Positions 25,101 through 36,713 of a DNA stretch of 64,000 bases are shown here, one piece after another (position 1 is the first letter of the stretch; each line of letters opens with the position of its first letter). This DNA is from Gordonia namibiensis NBRC 108229. GTDB taxonomy: Bacteria; Actinomycetota; Actinomycetes; Mycobacteriales; Mycobacteriaceae. The position numbers and the translations under genes were made by a program. The DNA lies in assembly GCF_000298235.1 (NCBI RefSeq), contig NZ_BAHE01000015.1, forward strand, positions 147,618-211,617. The letters are read 5' to 3'. The notes below the pieces were generated by a model. The model did not search any database, had not been told where the DNA came from, and saw nothing but the letters and a program-made list of their open reading frames with translations.

Positions 25101-26687
25101 TCAGCCGCGCGGGTACGCCGCGGCGAGGAGTAGCGAGGCGAGGGTGGCTTCGGCGTCGGAGGCGTTGCGGAGGTCGATGACTTCACGCATCTGTAGGCGT
25201 GTTTCATTGCCGGACTCGGTGTCGGGTCCGTGGATTTCGGTGCGCACTTGTTGGAGGTGTTGGGCGAATCGGCGGGGTATGTCGGGTCGCCGGTTGATGC
25301 GTTCGGGGTTGGGTGGTGCGCCGGGTTTGGCGTTGAGTCGCCAGGCGCAGCGGCCTTCGTCGGGTCCTTCGCGCACCATGCGGGTGGTGAACTGTCCTGC
25401 CTGTTTTCCGACCATGCGGTTGTGTTTTGGGCAGGCGGGGGTGAGGTCGGTGATGTCGGTGAGGCCGCCGTCGGCCCAGTCGAGTTGGGCGTGATGCATT
25501 TCCACGTGTGCGGCGGCGAGGCCGCAGCCTGGGGTGGAGCAGCTTTCACCGTCGGGTCGGGCGAAGGAGACGAGGCGTTGTTCGCGGGTGGCGAGGCGTT
25601 TGCCGCGTCCGAAGTACAGCGGGACGGCGGTGGCGTCTTTGAATACCGCCAGCCAGGGTTGGGCATTGGCGGCCATGTCGATGAGGTCGGGGATGGGGAT
25701 GAGGGTGCCGGTGGCGGTGGTGGCGAACCCGGCTTCGCGGACCAGGTCGGTGAGGTCGGCTTTGATGATCAGTTGGGTCGGTAACCCGCGGTGACTCTTA
25801 CCCAGGAGCCCGTCGTCGAAGACAGCTTTGAGCAGGGCGTTGAACGCGTCGTGATTGAGTTGGGCGGGGGTGCGGTCGTCACGTTCGGCCGCAGCAGCGA
25901 CCGTGTCGGGGTCGGCGTCTTCGATCGATCCGTGTGGGGAGTTGGGGTCGTCGGGGTTGTTCATGCCGGGTGTGGCCCACACGGCGAGCAGCATGGTGAT
26001 CCGGGCGAGCAGTTCGGGGGTGAGGTTGGCGGTCATTTTGGCGGTGCCGTCGGCGCGTTGGCGGTGGACCGACAGGTTGCGGCGGCGTTTGCGGTCGGTG
26101 TCGTCGGCGAGTGTGCCGTCGGGGTCGAGGTGGGCGAGTAGGCGTGCGCCGAGGGCGGTGATGTCGGCGGGGGTGTGGTCGACGGCGATCTCGGCCATCT
26201 GTCGTTCGGCGGCGACCTTCACGTCGTGGTCGACGGCGTGGGGGATCTGGTCGAGGACGTCGAGTACTGCCCGGACGTGGGAGGTGCTGACGTGGCCGTC
26301 TGCCAATGCTTCTGCCAGAGCGGGGTGTTCGGGTTCGAGTGGTTCGCCGGTGGGGCTGAGGTGGGTGGCGGTTGCGTGGCGTTGTTTGGTGCGGCGCATG
26401 GGGTCGGCCACGCGTAGGCGGTGGGTCATGAACGCGGTGATACTGCGATGCCCGGTCTTGTGGGGCAGATCGCGGTCGGCGATCTCGACGATCTGTCTGT
26501 CGCCGGCGAAAGTCATTCGGGCAATTGCCCGTTCGGTCTCGGCGGCGACATCGACGAGTTCGTTGTGCGAGCATCCGGCGAGGTTCATCGTCTGCAGCTC
26601 GTCGATGAGGGAATGGATCTGGTCGATGACAGCGACGGCGCCGGACGGTTCAGCGGCGTCCGGATTGCCCAGCGATGTGTCGGACAT
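25101..26687 (-). CDS. 13E12-family HNH endonuclease-domain protein (DUF222)
   Basis: The 528-residue protein has a DUF222-type N-terminal region of ~350 mostly helical residues and a C-terminal HNH nuclease domain. The HNH part has CSTPGCGLAAAHVEMHH, an Asp/Asn-rich centre and CPKHNRMVG, with the four Cys/His expected for zinc. Members form the multicopy 13E12 repeat family in mycobacteria and relatives; function unclear, linked to the DNA-damage response. ATG 26687 gives a sensible N-terminus after a GGGGG ribosome site. A LexA-type box lies 25 bp upstream. Other copies elsewhere in the genome are likely. Confidence 0.85.
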   Translation of the reverse strand: MSDTSLGNPDAAEPSGAVAVIDQIHSLIDELQTMNLAGCSHNELVDVAAETERAIARMTFAGDRQIVEIADRDLPHKTGHRSITAFMTHRLRVADPMRRTKQRHATATHLSPTGEPLEPEHPALAEALADGHVSTSHVRAVLDVLDQIPHAVDHDVKVAAERQMAEIAVDHTPADITALGARLLAHLDPDGTLADDTDRKRRRNLSVHRQRADGTAKMTANLTPELLARITMLLAVWATPGMNNPDDPNSPHGSIEDADPDTVAAAAERDDRTPAQLNHDAFNALLKAVFDDGLLGKSHRGLPTQLIIKADLTDLVREAGFATTATGTLIPIPDLIDMAANAQPWLAVFKDATAVPLYFGRGKRLATREQRLVSFARPDGESCSTPGCGLAAAHVEMHHAQLDWADGGLTDITDLTPACPKHNRMVGKQAGQFTTRMVREGPDEGRCAWRLNAKPGAPPNPERINRRPDIPRRFAQHLQQVRTEIHGPDTESGNETRLQMREVIDLRNASDAEATLASLLLAAAYPRG

Positions 26688-26712
26688 GGCGGCCACCCCC
26701 TGAACCGATAGT

Positions 26713-26728
26713 GCGAATGTATGTTCGA
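26713..26728. promoter_or_regulatory. LexA/SOS box upstream of the HNH gene
   Basis: GCGAATGTATGTTCGA fits the actinobacterial SOS box TCGAACRNRYGTTYGA at 14 of 16 positions, 25 bp before the HNH start codon. Confidence 0.65.
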
Positions 26729-26889
26729 TAGTACGCCCGAAACCCAAGCACTGCAACGATTGTCGACGAAGGTTTCGTCGAGTAATTCTGTCGGTAGGTA
26801 CTGGTAGAGTGCGGGTTCGCCTCGATCCGACGGGCCATATCCGGCCAAAACTCGCGCCCGATGACGGGGACGGGGGTTAGCGTCGAAGT

Positions 26890-27726
26890 ATGCAGTCGTG
26901 GATGTGTGTTTTCTGCGCAAACGAGTTCGCCCCCGACGCGGACCTTCCCGAGGTCTGTCCGATCTGTGACGACGACCGCCAATGGTTGCCTACGAGCGGG
27001 CAGCAGTGGACCCGGCTCGACGAGAACGCCGACAACGCTCTCGACGTCACGGAGGTTGAGCCCGGCCTCGTCCGGTTGTCGCTGAGACCGTCGGTCGGTA
27101 TCGGTCAGCAGGGATTCCTGGTGACCACCCCGGAGGGCAACATCCTCTGGGAGCCATCAGGTTTCATCGGCCCGGCCCTCATGGACTGGTTGGACCTACA
27201 CGGCGGTGTCAACGCAATCGCAGCCAGTCACCCGCACCTCTACGGCGCCAGTGTGTCCATCAGCCACCATTTCGGCGGGGTGCCGGTCTTCTACAACGAC
27301 GTCGATCGCCGATGGCTGACCCGACCCGACCCGGTCGCGAAGTTCTGGTCGGGTGAGGCAGAGGTCCTCGGCGATGTTCGACTCGTCCAGTGCGGCGGGC
27401 ACTTCCCGGGCAGCGCAGTGCTGCACCTGCCGCACGCCGCGGACGGTCGGGGAGCGCTGCTGACCGGCGACACCATCAAAGGTGTCGCGCAACCGGGCAT
27501 GGTGACGTTCATGCGGAGCTACCCGAACATGATCCCGTTGTCGCCGAGGCTCGTTCGTCAGATCGTCGGCCGGGTCACGGCACTGTCCTTCGACCGGTTG
27601 TACGACGCTTTCGGCGTCGTCGTCGACGAGAACGCGCGTGAGGTCGTCGAATCGTCAGCCCGGCGCTACATCGGTTGGGCCAGCGACGAGATCGTCGATC
27701 CCGACGATCCGTTCGCCACTCGATGA
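26890..27726 (+). CDS. MBL-fold hydrolase-like protein with N-terminal rubredoxin-type zinc knuckle
   Basis: In this 278-residue protein, Cys6/Cys9 and Cys23/Cys26 (CVFC and CPIC) form a rubredoxin-like metal site. The rest follows the metallo-beta-lactamase fold (GFLVTTPEGNILWEP, the HxH-position segment SHPHLYGAS, GGHFPGSAVLH, LLTGDTIKG). The usual HxHxDH motif has become SHPHLYGA: the Asp and third His are missing, so the dinuclear metal site is probably altered or has one metal. A divergent gene pair with the HNH protein. Function unknown; redox or hydrolytic. Confidence 0.65.
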   Translation: MQSWMCVFCANEFAPDADLPEVCPICDDDRQWLPTSGQQWTRLDENADNALDVTEVEPGLVRLSLRPSVGIGQQGFLVTTPEGNILWEPSGFIGPALMDWLDLHGGVNAIAASHPHLYGASVSISHHFGGVPVFYNDVDRRWLTRPDPVAKFWSGEAEVLGDVRLVQCGGHFPGSAVLHLPHAADGRGALLTGDTIKGVAQPGMVTFMRSYPNMIPLSPRLVRQIVGRVTALSFDRLYDAFGVVVDENAREVVESSARRYIGWASDEIVDPDDPFATR

Positions 27727-27730
27727 CGGT

Positions 27731-28750
<1,020 letters not shown>

Positions 28751-28855
28751 GTGACCACCGTAGGCGCCGGACCTGGGAGAACGCCAAACGTGCCCCGCTT
28801 GTCAGCAGGAGATCGGTAGCCCTGGGGTCCTGTGCTGGTCGGGAGGTCCGTCTGA

Positions 28856-29752
28856 CTATCGGCGGAAGTAGTGCCCGGCGCTCAGATCCTCGATCAGGCC
28901 GGGCTCGACGGGCGTCCAGTTGAGTGACTGCTGGGTGAGGGAGCTCGAGGCCGGTGTGTCGAGAGCGAAGAACGAACCCACCCAGCCGAAGTGCGACAGT
29001 GCCTCATCTGGGTCGACCGAGCGGCTCGGGATATCGAGCTCGTGACCGATCACCTCGGCGATCTCACGGGTGGCGATCCCTTCCTCGCCGACGGCGTGCA
29101 TCACCGATCCGGGTGGCGCCTTCTCGAGTGCCAGCCGGGTCATCCGCGCGGCGTCCCGAACATGCACAGCAGGCCATCTGTTGGAGCCGTCGCCCACGTA
29201 CCCGGACACCCCGGTCTCCCGAGCCGCCTCGATGATCGTAGAGATGAATCCGTGGTCCCCGACTCCGTGCACGGTGGTGGAGAACCGCAGGGCAACAGGG
29301 CGGACACCTTTCTCGGTGTAACCGAAGGCGAGTTCTTCGCCACCGCCGCGGGGCGCATCGGGACCACGCATCGAGTGGGAGTCGTTTTCCGTCACGACAT
29401 GTCCCGGTCGGATGCCGGCGACACCCGAGGCGAACAGCAGGGGACGGTCGGAACCGGCCATCGTCTCGCACAGCGTCTCCAGGACCGACCGCTCGGTGCG
29501 ACCGGCGCCGGCGTAGTCGGAGAAGTCGTGCTTGAAAGCGAGGTGGACGACGCCGTCGGCGGCGTCGGCTCCCTTTCGCAGACTCTCCAGATCGTCGAGG
29601 TCGCCGCGGTGCACCTCGACACCCTTGTCGTGGAGGGCCGCGGCGGCTTCACGCGAACGGGCGAGGCCGACCACCTCGTGACCGGCGTCGAGCAATTCGG
29701 GGACAACCGCTGATCCGATCCAACCGGATGCGCCGGTGACGAAAACACGCAT
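28856..29752 (-). CDS. NAD(P)-dependent SDR-family epimerase/reductase
   Basis: The 298-residue atypical/extended SDR has GASGWIGS at residues 7-14 and YTEKGVRPVALRFSTTVHG around the active site. The family contains reductases and epimerases of varied small substrates; the substrate is not deducible. ATG 29752 is chosen because AGGAGG lies 8 bp upstream. It is divergent from a TetR regulator across two operators, so it is very likely that regulator's target. Confidence 0.78.
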   Translation of the reverse strand: MRVFVTGASGWIGSAVVPELLDAGHEVVGLARSREAAAALHDKGVEVHRGDLDDLESLRKGADAADGVVHLAFKHDFSDYAGAGRTERSVLETLCETMAGSDRPLLFASGVAGIRPGHVVTENDSHSMRGPDAPRGGGEELAFGYTEKGVRPVALRFSTTVHGVGDHGFISTIIEAARETGVSGYVGDGSNRWPAVHVRDAARMTRLALEKAPPGSVMHAVGEEGIATREIAEVIGHELDIPSRSVDPDEALSHFGWVGSFFALDTPASSSLTQQSLNWTPVEPGLIEDLSAGHYFRR

Positions 29753-29784
29753 GGTGAGGCCTCCTGTCTCGAGGTCCGACATCA

Positions 29785-29809
29785 GGTGATGTCAGAAACT
29801 GACATCACC
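29785..29809. promoter_or_regulatory. TetR operator A
   Basis: Perfect inverted repeat with 11-bp arms GGTGATGTCAG and three-base centre AAA, 32 bp upstream of the SDR start. Confidence 0.8.
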
Positions 29810-29817
29810 ATAGCACC

Positions 29818-29838
29818 TGATGTCAGTAACTGACATCG
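29818..29838. promoter_or_regulatory. TetR operator B
   Basis: TGATGTCAG-TAA-CTGACATCG, the same palindrome with one end mismatch, 13 bp before the TetR start. Centres of A and B are 31 bp apart, about three helical turns, so two dimers would bind the same face. Confidence 0.78.
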
Positions 29839-29851
29839 ATATGCTTCAGCA

Positions 29852-32388
<2,537 letters not shown>

Positions 32389-32416
32389 GTACACATCCGA
32401 TGCGAAAGGCTCATCC

Positions 32417-33037
32417 ATGAAGGTGCGACCGCTCACGATCGACGGCGCGTGGGAACTCACCCCGGTCCAGCACGGCGACGCACGCGGCCTGTTCGCCGAG
32501 GCGTTCAAAGGTGACCTGCTCGCCGAGGTCATCGGGCATCGCTTCGACCTCGCCCAAGTCAACTTGTCGGTGTCCGCGGCGGGTGTGCTGCGCGGTGTGC
32601 ACTTCGCCGATGTGCCTCCGGGACAGGCGAAGTACGTCACGTGCGCGTCGGGGGCGATCCTCGACGTCATCGTCGACATCCGCGTCGGGTCCCCGACCTT
32701 CGGCACCTACGACACCGTCCTGCTCGACGATATCGACCGACGTGCGGTCTACCTGTCGGAGGGGCTCGGCCACGCCTTCTGCGCCCTGGCCGACAACTCG
32801 ACCGTCACCTACCTCTGCTCCACCGGTTACAACCCGTCGGGTGAGCACGGCATCAACCCGCTCGACCCCGAGCTCGGCATCGAATGGCCGACGCAGGCCC
32901 GCGACGGATCGCCGCTGGAATACGAACTGTCCGAGAAGGACACCGCCGCACCCGGTCTCACCGAGGCGCGCGAGTCCGGGCTGCTGCCGGACTACGAAGA
33001 CGTGATGTCGTTCCTGCAGGGGCTCGCCGCGGAATGA
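32417..33037 (+). CDS. rmlC: dTDP-4-dehydrorhamnose 3,5-epimerase
   Basis: The 206-residue cupin-fold enzyme has the catalytic-region pattern RGVHFADVPPGQAKYVTC, DVIVDIRVGSPTFG and LSEGLGHAFCALADNSTVTYLCST, which include the His-Asp pair and the Tyr typical of RmlC. Third rhamnose-pathway step. RmlD is not in the window. The gene is followed 10 bp later by the dispersed repeat. Confidence 0.9.
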   Translation: MKVRPLTIDGAWELTPVQHGDARGLFAEAFKGDLLAEVIGHRFDLAQVNLSVSAAGVLRGVHFADVPPGQAKYVTCASGAILDVIVDIRVGSPTFGTYDTVLLDDIDRRAVYLSEGLGHAFCALADNSTVTYLCSTGYNPSGEHGINPLDPELGIEWPTQARDGSPLEYELSEKDTAAPGLTEARESGLLPDYEDVMSFLQGLAAE

Positions 33038-33047
33038 TCCCGGCTTT

Positions 33048-33139
33048 CTGAGGTGCGAGCGCAGCGAGCGCAGCAAAAGGCTGCCGATGCCGCCTCACCA
33101 GGCCTTCGTGGCTCGTCGCTTGCGCTCCTCACACCTCAG
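33048..33139. repeat. Dispersed intergenic inverted-repeat element, copy 1
   Basis: Begins CTGAGGTGCGAGCGCAGCGAG and ends with the near-complement reading CTCGTCGCTTGCGCTCC...ACCTCAG; internal TCACCAGGCCTTCGTGG is shared with copies 2 and 3. The left arm has partly decayed (GCGCAGCAAAAGG in place of CCACGAAGG). It lies between convergent rmlC and the DUF2304 gene. Confidence 0.8.
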
Positions 33140-33234
33140 GCAGCAGGGGGGTAGCGTCGCTTGCGCTCCTCGCACCTCAGGCAGCAGGGGGTAGCGTCGC
33201 TTGCGCTCCTCGCACCTCAGGCAGCAGGGGGGCG
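33114..33234. repeat. Three tandem ~41-bp copies of the element's right arm
   Basis: Units starting CGTCGCTTGCGCTCCTC at 33114, 33155 and 33195 (periods 41 and 40), each followed by CAGGCAGCAGGGG. The last unit contains the TGA stop (33217-33219) and the last codons of the DUF2304 gene, so the tandem copies are duplications across that gene's 3' end. Confidence 0.85.
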
Positions 33235-33570
33235 GTTCTCCGGCTTCTCGGCGTTCTGCAACGCGATGGCGCGGGCGAGGCGGGCGTACTTCACCTCGAG
33301 ATCGCGGAACCGGAGGTACGTCGACACCGTGGTGAACGCGAATGCGATGACCAGCAGGAACAGCACGAGGTCGAGGCCGCGCTGGATGCCGATCTTGTTG
33401 GCCACCCAGGTGACGTCGTCCTGGCGCAGCATCGCGTAGAGACCGAAGCCCACGAAGGCGACGAACAGGATCTTCACCCCGGCCGACGAGCGAGCCGTGC
33501 CACGGTTGACGACGAAGAAGCCGACGAGCGCGAGCAGTCCGATGATCGCGAGGATCTGGAACCAGATCAT
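33217..33570 (-). CDS. DUF2304 membrane protein
   Basis: The 117-residue protein has three hydrophobic segments (residues ~4-22, 29-47, 67-88) and a charged C-terminal part (RFRDLEVKYARLARAIALQNAE), matching the DUF2304 family. These are commonly encoded next to polyprenyl-phosphate glycosyltransferases and are thought to help membrane sugar transfer. It follows the GT2 gene by 7 bp, in one operon. Its stop codon lies in the tandem repeat. Confidence 0.75.
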   Translation of the reverse strand: MIWFQILAIIGLLALVGFFVVNRGTARSSAGVKILFVAFVGFGLYAMLRQDDVTWVANKIGIQRGLDLVLFLLVIAFAFTTVSTYLRFRDLEVKYARLARAIALQNAEKPENRPPAA

Positions 33571-33577
33571 GGAGTCC

Positions 33578-34279
33578 TCACTTCCTCATCCGGGTGTGGA
33601 ACAGGCCGTCGGCGACGATGTTGACCCCGTTTATCAGCGACTGTCCCTTCGCGCGCGAGTATTCGGTGTAGAGGATCGTCACCGGTTGCTCGGCGACCCG
33701 CCAGTTGTGGTGGTCGATGAGCGCGATGAACTCCGACGCATGACTCATGCCGCTCATGAGGAGGTCGAGATCGTCGGCGACCTTCTTGTTGAAGACGCGA
33801 AGTCCGTTGTGCGCGTCGGACAGTCCGAGCCGACGCGTGCGCGGGCTCAGGAAGACGATGGTGCGCAATGCCATCCGACGCAACAGTGGGACGGACTCGC
33901 TGCGTCCCTCGGCGAAGCGGGTGCCGACGATGATGTCGACCGGTTCGGTGCGCAGGCGGGCGACCATCGCCGACACGTCGTCGACCTGATGCTGGCCGTC
34001 GGCGTCGAAGGTGACGAAGAAGCGTGCGCCGGGCTGCTTGCGCGCGTACTCGACGCCGGTCTGGATCGCGGCGCCCTGCCCGAGGTTCACCGGATGACGC
34101 ACCAGGTGGACCCCGGCCGCCTTGATCTCCTCGGCCGAGTTGTCCGACGAACCGTCGTCGACACAGACGATGTTGGGGAAGGTCTCGCGTGCCTTGGCCG
34201 CGACCTCCCGGATCACCTGACCCTCGTTGAAGACGGGTACCACCAGCCACACGTCGGCATTGGTGATGGGTTCGGCCAT
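33578..34279 (-). CDS. Family 2 glycosyltransferase (dolichyl/polyprenyl-phosphate sugar synthase type)
   Basis: The 233-residue GT-A enzyme has VVPVFNEGQVI at the N-terminus, the VDDGSSDNS nucleotide site, NLGQGAAIQTG and the metal site DADGQHQ. The length and lack of long C-terminal helices fit polyprenyl-phosphate glucose or mannose synthases, which load a sugar onto a lipid carrier. ATG 34279; a TTG three codons upstream is weaker. Coupled with the DUF2304 protein. Confidence 0.82.
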   Translation of the reverse strand: MAEPITNADVWLVVPVFNEGQVIREVAAKARETFPNIVCVDDGSSDNSAEEIKAAGVHLVRHPVNLGQGAAIQTGVEYARKQPGARFFVTFDADGQHQVDDVSAMVARLRTEPVDIIVGTRFAEGRSESVPLLRRMALRTIVFLSPRTRRLGLSDAHNGLRVFNKKVADDLDLLMSGMSHASEFIALIDHHNWRVAEQPVTILYTEYSRAKGQSLINGVNIVADGLFHTRMRK

Positions 34280-34345
34280 GGTGAACAACCCTATCCCGGC
34301 CGGTCGCGGCGCTCAGCGCCCGGCACGCCCGGCTAGTCTTGTCGG

Positions 34346-35191
34346 GTGCCGATCGACGTGATGATGCCCTTCTACGGCGACGTCGCGCAGTTCCGCGAGG
34401 CGGTGACCAGTGTCCTCGACCAGAGTGACCCGGATCTGCGGCTCGTGGTGGTCGACGACTGCTATCCCGACCCCACACCCCGCGAATGGCTCACCTCGCT
34501 GAACGACGCGCGCGTCCGCTACGTGCGCAACAAGACCAACCTCGGCGTCAACGGCAACTTCCGACGATGCGTCGAGCTCGTGACCGCCGACTGGTTCGTC
34601 GTCATGGGGTGCGACGACGTGATGCACGCCGACTACCTGGCTACGGTCCGCACCCTGACCGAGCACCACCCGGAGGCCTCGGTCATCGCGCCCGGCGTCG
34701 ACGTCATCGACGAGAACGGCCGGACGGTGCGCCCCCTGGGGGACCGCATGAAGAACGTGCTGGCCCCCTCCCGCGCGACCGTGCTGTCCGGCGAACGCCT
34801 TGCCACCAGCCTCTATCACGGCAACTGGACCTACTTCCCGTCGTTGCTGTGGCGGACCGCCCCGGTACGCGAAGTGGGTTTCCGGCCGGGGCTGGAGATC
34901 GTCCTCGACCTCGCGCTCCTCATCGACCTCGCCGCCGCTGACGGCTCACTCGTCTACGACCCCGAGGTCGTCTTCTCCTACCGCCGCCACAGCGCATCGG
35001 TGAGCTCGGTGCAGGCCGTCGACGGACGGCGCTTCGACGAGGAGAACCGTTTCTTCGCGGAGGAGGCGCAGCGGTGCGCCGAACGCGGCTGGCCCAAGGC
35101 GGCGCGGGCGGCCCGGCTGCATGCGACGTCGCGGTTGAATCATCTGCAGGCGCGGGTGGGTGCGCAGGTCGGCCGGTTCAGCCGCGGATAG
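34346..35191 (+). CDS. Family 2 glycosyltransferase
   Basis: The 281-residue GT-A fold protein has MMPFYGDVAQFREAVTSVL, VVVDDCYPD, NKTNLGVNGNFRRC and GCDDVMHADY (DxD-position metal site). It probably transfers a sugar onto an envelope or secreted polysaccharide; donor and acceptor cannot be told. It starts with GTG and is divergent from the other GT2 gene. Its 3' end faces the flippase across repeat copy 2. Confidence 0.8.
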   Translation: MPIDVMMPFYGDVAQFREAVTSVLDQSDPDLRLVVVDDCYPDPTPREWLTSLNDARVRYVRNKTNLGVNGNFRRCVELVTADWFVVMGCDDVMHADYLATVRTLTEHHPEASVIAPGVDVIDENGRTVRPLGDRMKNVLAPSRATVLSGERLATSLYHGNWTYFPSLLWRTAPVREVGFRPGLEIVLDLALLIDLAAADGSLVYDPEVVFSYRRHSASVSSVQAVDGRRFDEENRFFAEEAQRCAERGWPKAARAARLHATSRLNHLQARVGAQVGRFSRG

Positions 35192-35240
35192 ACCTCACCC
35201 ATCTGCTCCCTGAGAAGCGAGCGCAGCGGCCCACTGCTCC

Positions 35241-35330
35241 CTGAGGTGCGAGCGCAGCGAGCCTCGAAGGGCTCCCGACGCCGTCTCACCAGGTCTTCGA
35301 GGCTCGTCGCTTGCGCTCCTCGCACCTCAG
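35241..35330. repeat. Dispersed intergenic inverted-repeat element, copy 2
   Basis: Left arm CTGAGGTGCGAGCGCAGCG followed by AGCCTCGAAGG; right arm reads TCTTCGAGGCTCG then TCGCTTGCGCTCCTCGCACCTCAG in two parts, near-complementary to the left. The loop contains GACGCCGTCTCACCAGG. Lies between the convergent GT2 and flippase genes. Base changes in one arm (CTCGAAGG against CACGAAGG in copy 3) are matched in the other, as expected for a folded RNA or DNA hairpin. Confidence 0.85.
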
Positions 35331-35401
35331 ACAGCGAGGGGTGGCTCCTCGGATTTCGGAGGACGAGGGTGGCTCCTCGGGTCTCGGAGGGCGGGGTGGC
35401 G

Positions 35402-35422
35402 CGTCGCTTGCGTAGCTCTCAG
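35402..35422 (-). repeat. Half-site of the dispersed repeat, containing the flippase stop codon
   Basis: On the minus strand, CTGAGAGCTACGCAAGCGACG resembles the element end (CTGAGGTGCGAGGAGCGCAAGCGACG, in two parts). The TGA is the flippase stop. Confidence 0.5.
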
Positions 35423-36705
35423 GCCGCCGGTCGCCGCAGCACCCCGACCACGTGCACGCCGAGGCCGACGAGAGGACCGACGACGAGGGCGACGCAGGTG
35501 CGGACCTCGACGTCGGCCGGGATCAGCAGCATGCCGACGGCGACGAGCGTGGCGACCCACCATCCAGCCGCGTACCAACGGTGGGCGCCCGCGGCGATCG
35601 CGGCGGCGCCGGTGACGGTCAGCAGGGCCAGGCACGTGGCACCGGCGGTGAGGAGGGCAACGACGTAGCCGTCGAGGTCGAAGTCGGCGCCGAAGATCGA
35701 TCGCAACAGCCACGGCCCGACGGCCCACGCGGCCACGATCCCGACCCCGCCAATCACGCCGACGATGCCCAGCGGAGCTATCAGCGCGGCGATCCGACGG
35801 TCCCGTCGGTCGACGAACCGTGAGATCAGCACGCCCTGGAAGCTGTTGAGCGGCACCAGCAGCGGCGCGCGGGTGAGTGTCACCGCCAAGATCAGTGCGC
35901 CGATGAGCCGCGCCTCATCGGCGTCGGGGGTGCCGCGCAGGTTGGCGGTCAGGTTGATCAGCACCGGGAAGCCCATCACGAGGACGGCACTTGCCGCGGC
36001 GGCGGCCATCGCGGTCAAGGTGTTGGCAGTGAGACGGCGCGGTGGCACGTCGCCTCCGACCCCGACCGCACGCCGGGCCGCCGACGAACCGAGCAGCAGC
36101 AGACACCACGACACGGAACCGATGACGGTGATGATCAGGAAGGCCGTGGTGCCCAAGCCGGCGGCCACCGCGATGACGGCACCGGCCAGACGGATCAGCG
36201 CGTCGACAGACAGCAACACCGCGAACGACGACCAGCTCAGCATCCCGGACAGTGCGCCGCACAGGTGCGCGTACACCGCGAAGCTCGCCACGCCGACGGC
36301 CAGCAGGGCCACCGACAGCCAGCGCTCGTCGGTGAAGACCTCACCGCTCCACAGCGGCGAGGTCGCGGCCACGAGAGCGGCCAGACCAACCCCGATCCCG
36401 ACGTTCACGAGTATCGGTCGCGACCGGACGGTGCCGTCGGAGGTCGCGCGCACGGCACGCGTCGTCTCCTGCAGCTGACCGTTCTGTGCACCGGTGACGA
36501 GGCCGTAGGCCGCCCAGAACACCGCGAAGACGCCGTATCCGATCGCGCCGAGATGTCGTGCGGCCAGCAGCAGCACCAGATAGCCCGATGCGGCGGCGAT
36601 GAGCGTCGCGATCGTGACGCGTCCCAGGGACCGCGCGTCGGTGTCGGTTCCCCCGGCCGCACCGGAAGGGGTGTCCGGCGTCGGTGCCGGCCTGTCCGTC
36701 GTCAC
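35419..36705 (-). CDS. Multi-pass polysaccharide flippase/MATE-like exporter
   Basis: The 428-residue protein has about twelve hydrophobic helices starting at residue ~28 (VTIATLIAAASGYLVLLLAA, ARHLGAIGYGVFAVFW). The pattern resembles Wzx-type lipopolysaccharide biosynthesis proteins, which flip lipid-linked sugars across the membrane. It would suit the nearby GT2 and rhamnose genes. GTG 36705 lies 8 bp after the M1 peptidase stop, so the two are co-transcribed. Confidence 0.68.
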   Translation of the reverse strand: MTTDRPAPTPDTPSGAAGGTDTDARSLGRVTIATLIAAASGYLVLLLAARHLGAIGYGVFAVFWAAYGLVTGAQNGQLQETTRAVRATSDGTVRSRPILVNVGIGVGLAALVAATSPLWSGEVFTDERWLSVALLAVGVASFAVYAHLCGALSGMLSWSSFAVLLSVDALIRLAGAVIAVAAGLGTTAFLIITVIGSVSWCLLLLGSSAARRAVGVGGDVPPRRLTANTLTAMAAAAASAVLVMGFPVLINLTANLRGTPDADEARLIGALILAVTLTRAPLLVPLNSFQGVLISRFVDRRDRRIAALIAPLGIVGVIGGVGIVAAWAVGPWLLRSIFGADFDLDGYVVALLTAGATCLALLTVTGAAAIAAGAHRWYAAGWWVATLVAVGMLLIPADVEVRTCVALVVGPLVGLGVHVVGVLRRPAA

Positions 36706-36713
36706 GGGATGCC

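Noticed and set aside
25101..26687. HNH protein as a transposase or group-intron endonuclease
   Set aside because: DUF222 plus HNH layout fits the 13E12 family; no terminal inverted repeats or target duplications are seen.
33114..33234. Short regular repeats as a possible CRISPR array
   Set aside because: Units are directly adjacent with no unique spacers, and no cas genes are present.
33567..34478. 303-codon minus-strand frame overlapping the GT2 gene
   Set aside because: Arg/His-rich shadow; the alternative frame gives an intact glycosyltransferase with DDGS and DADGQ motifs.
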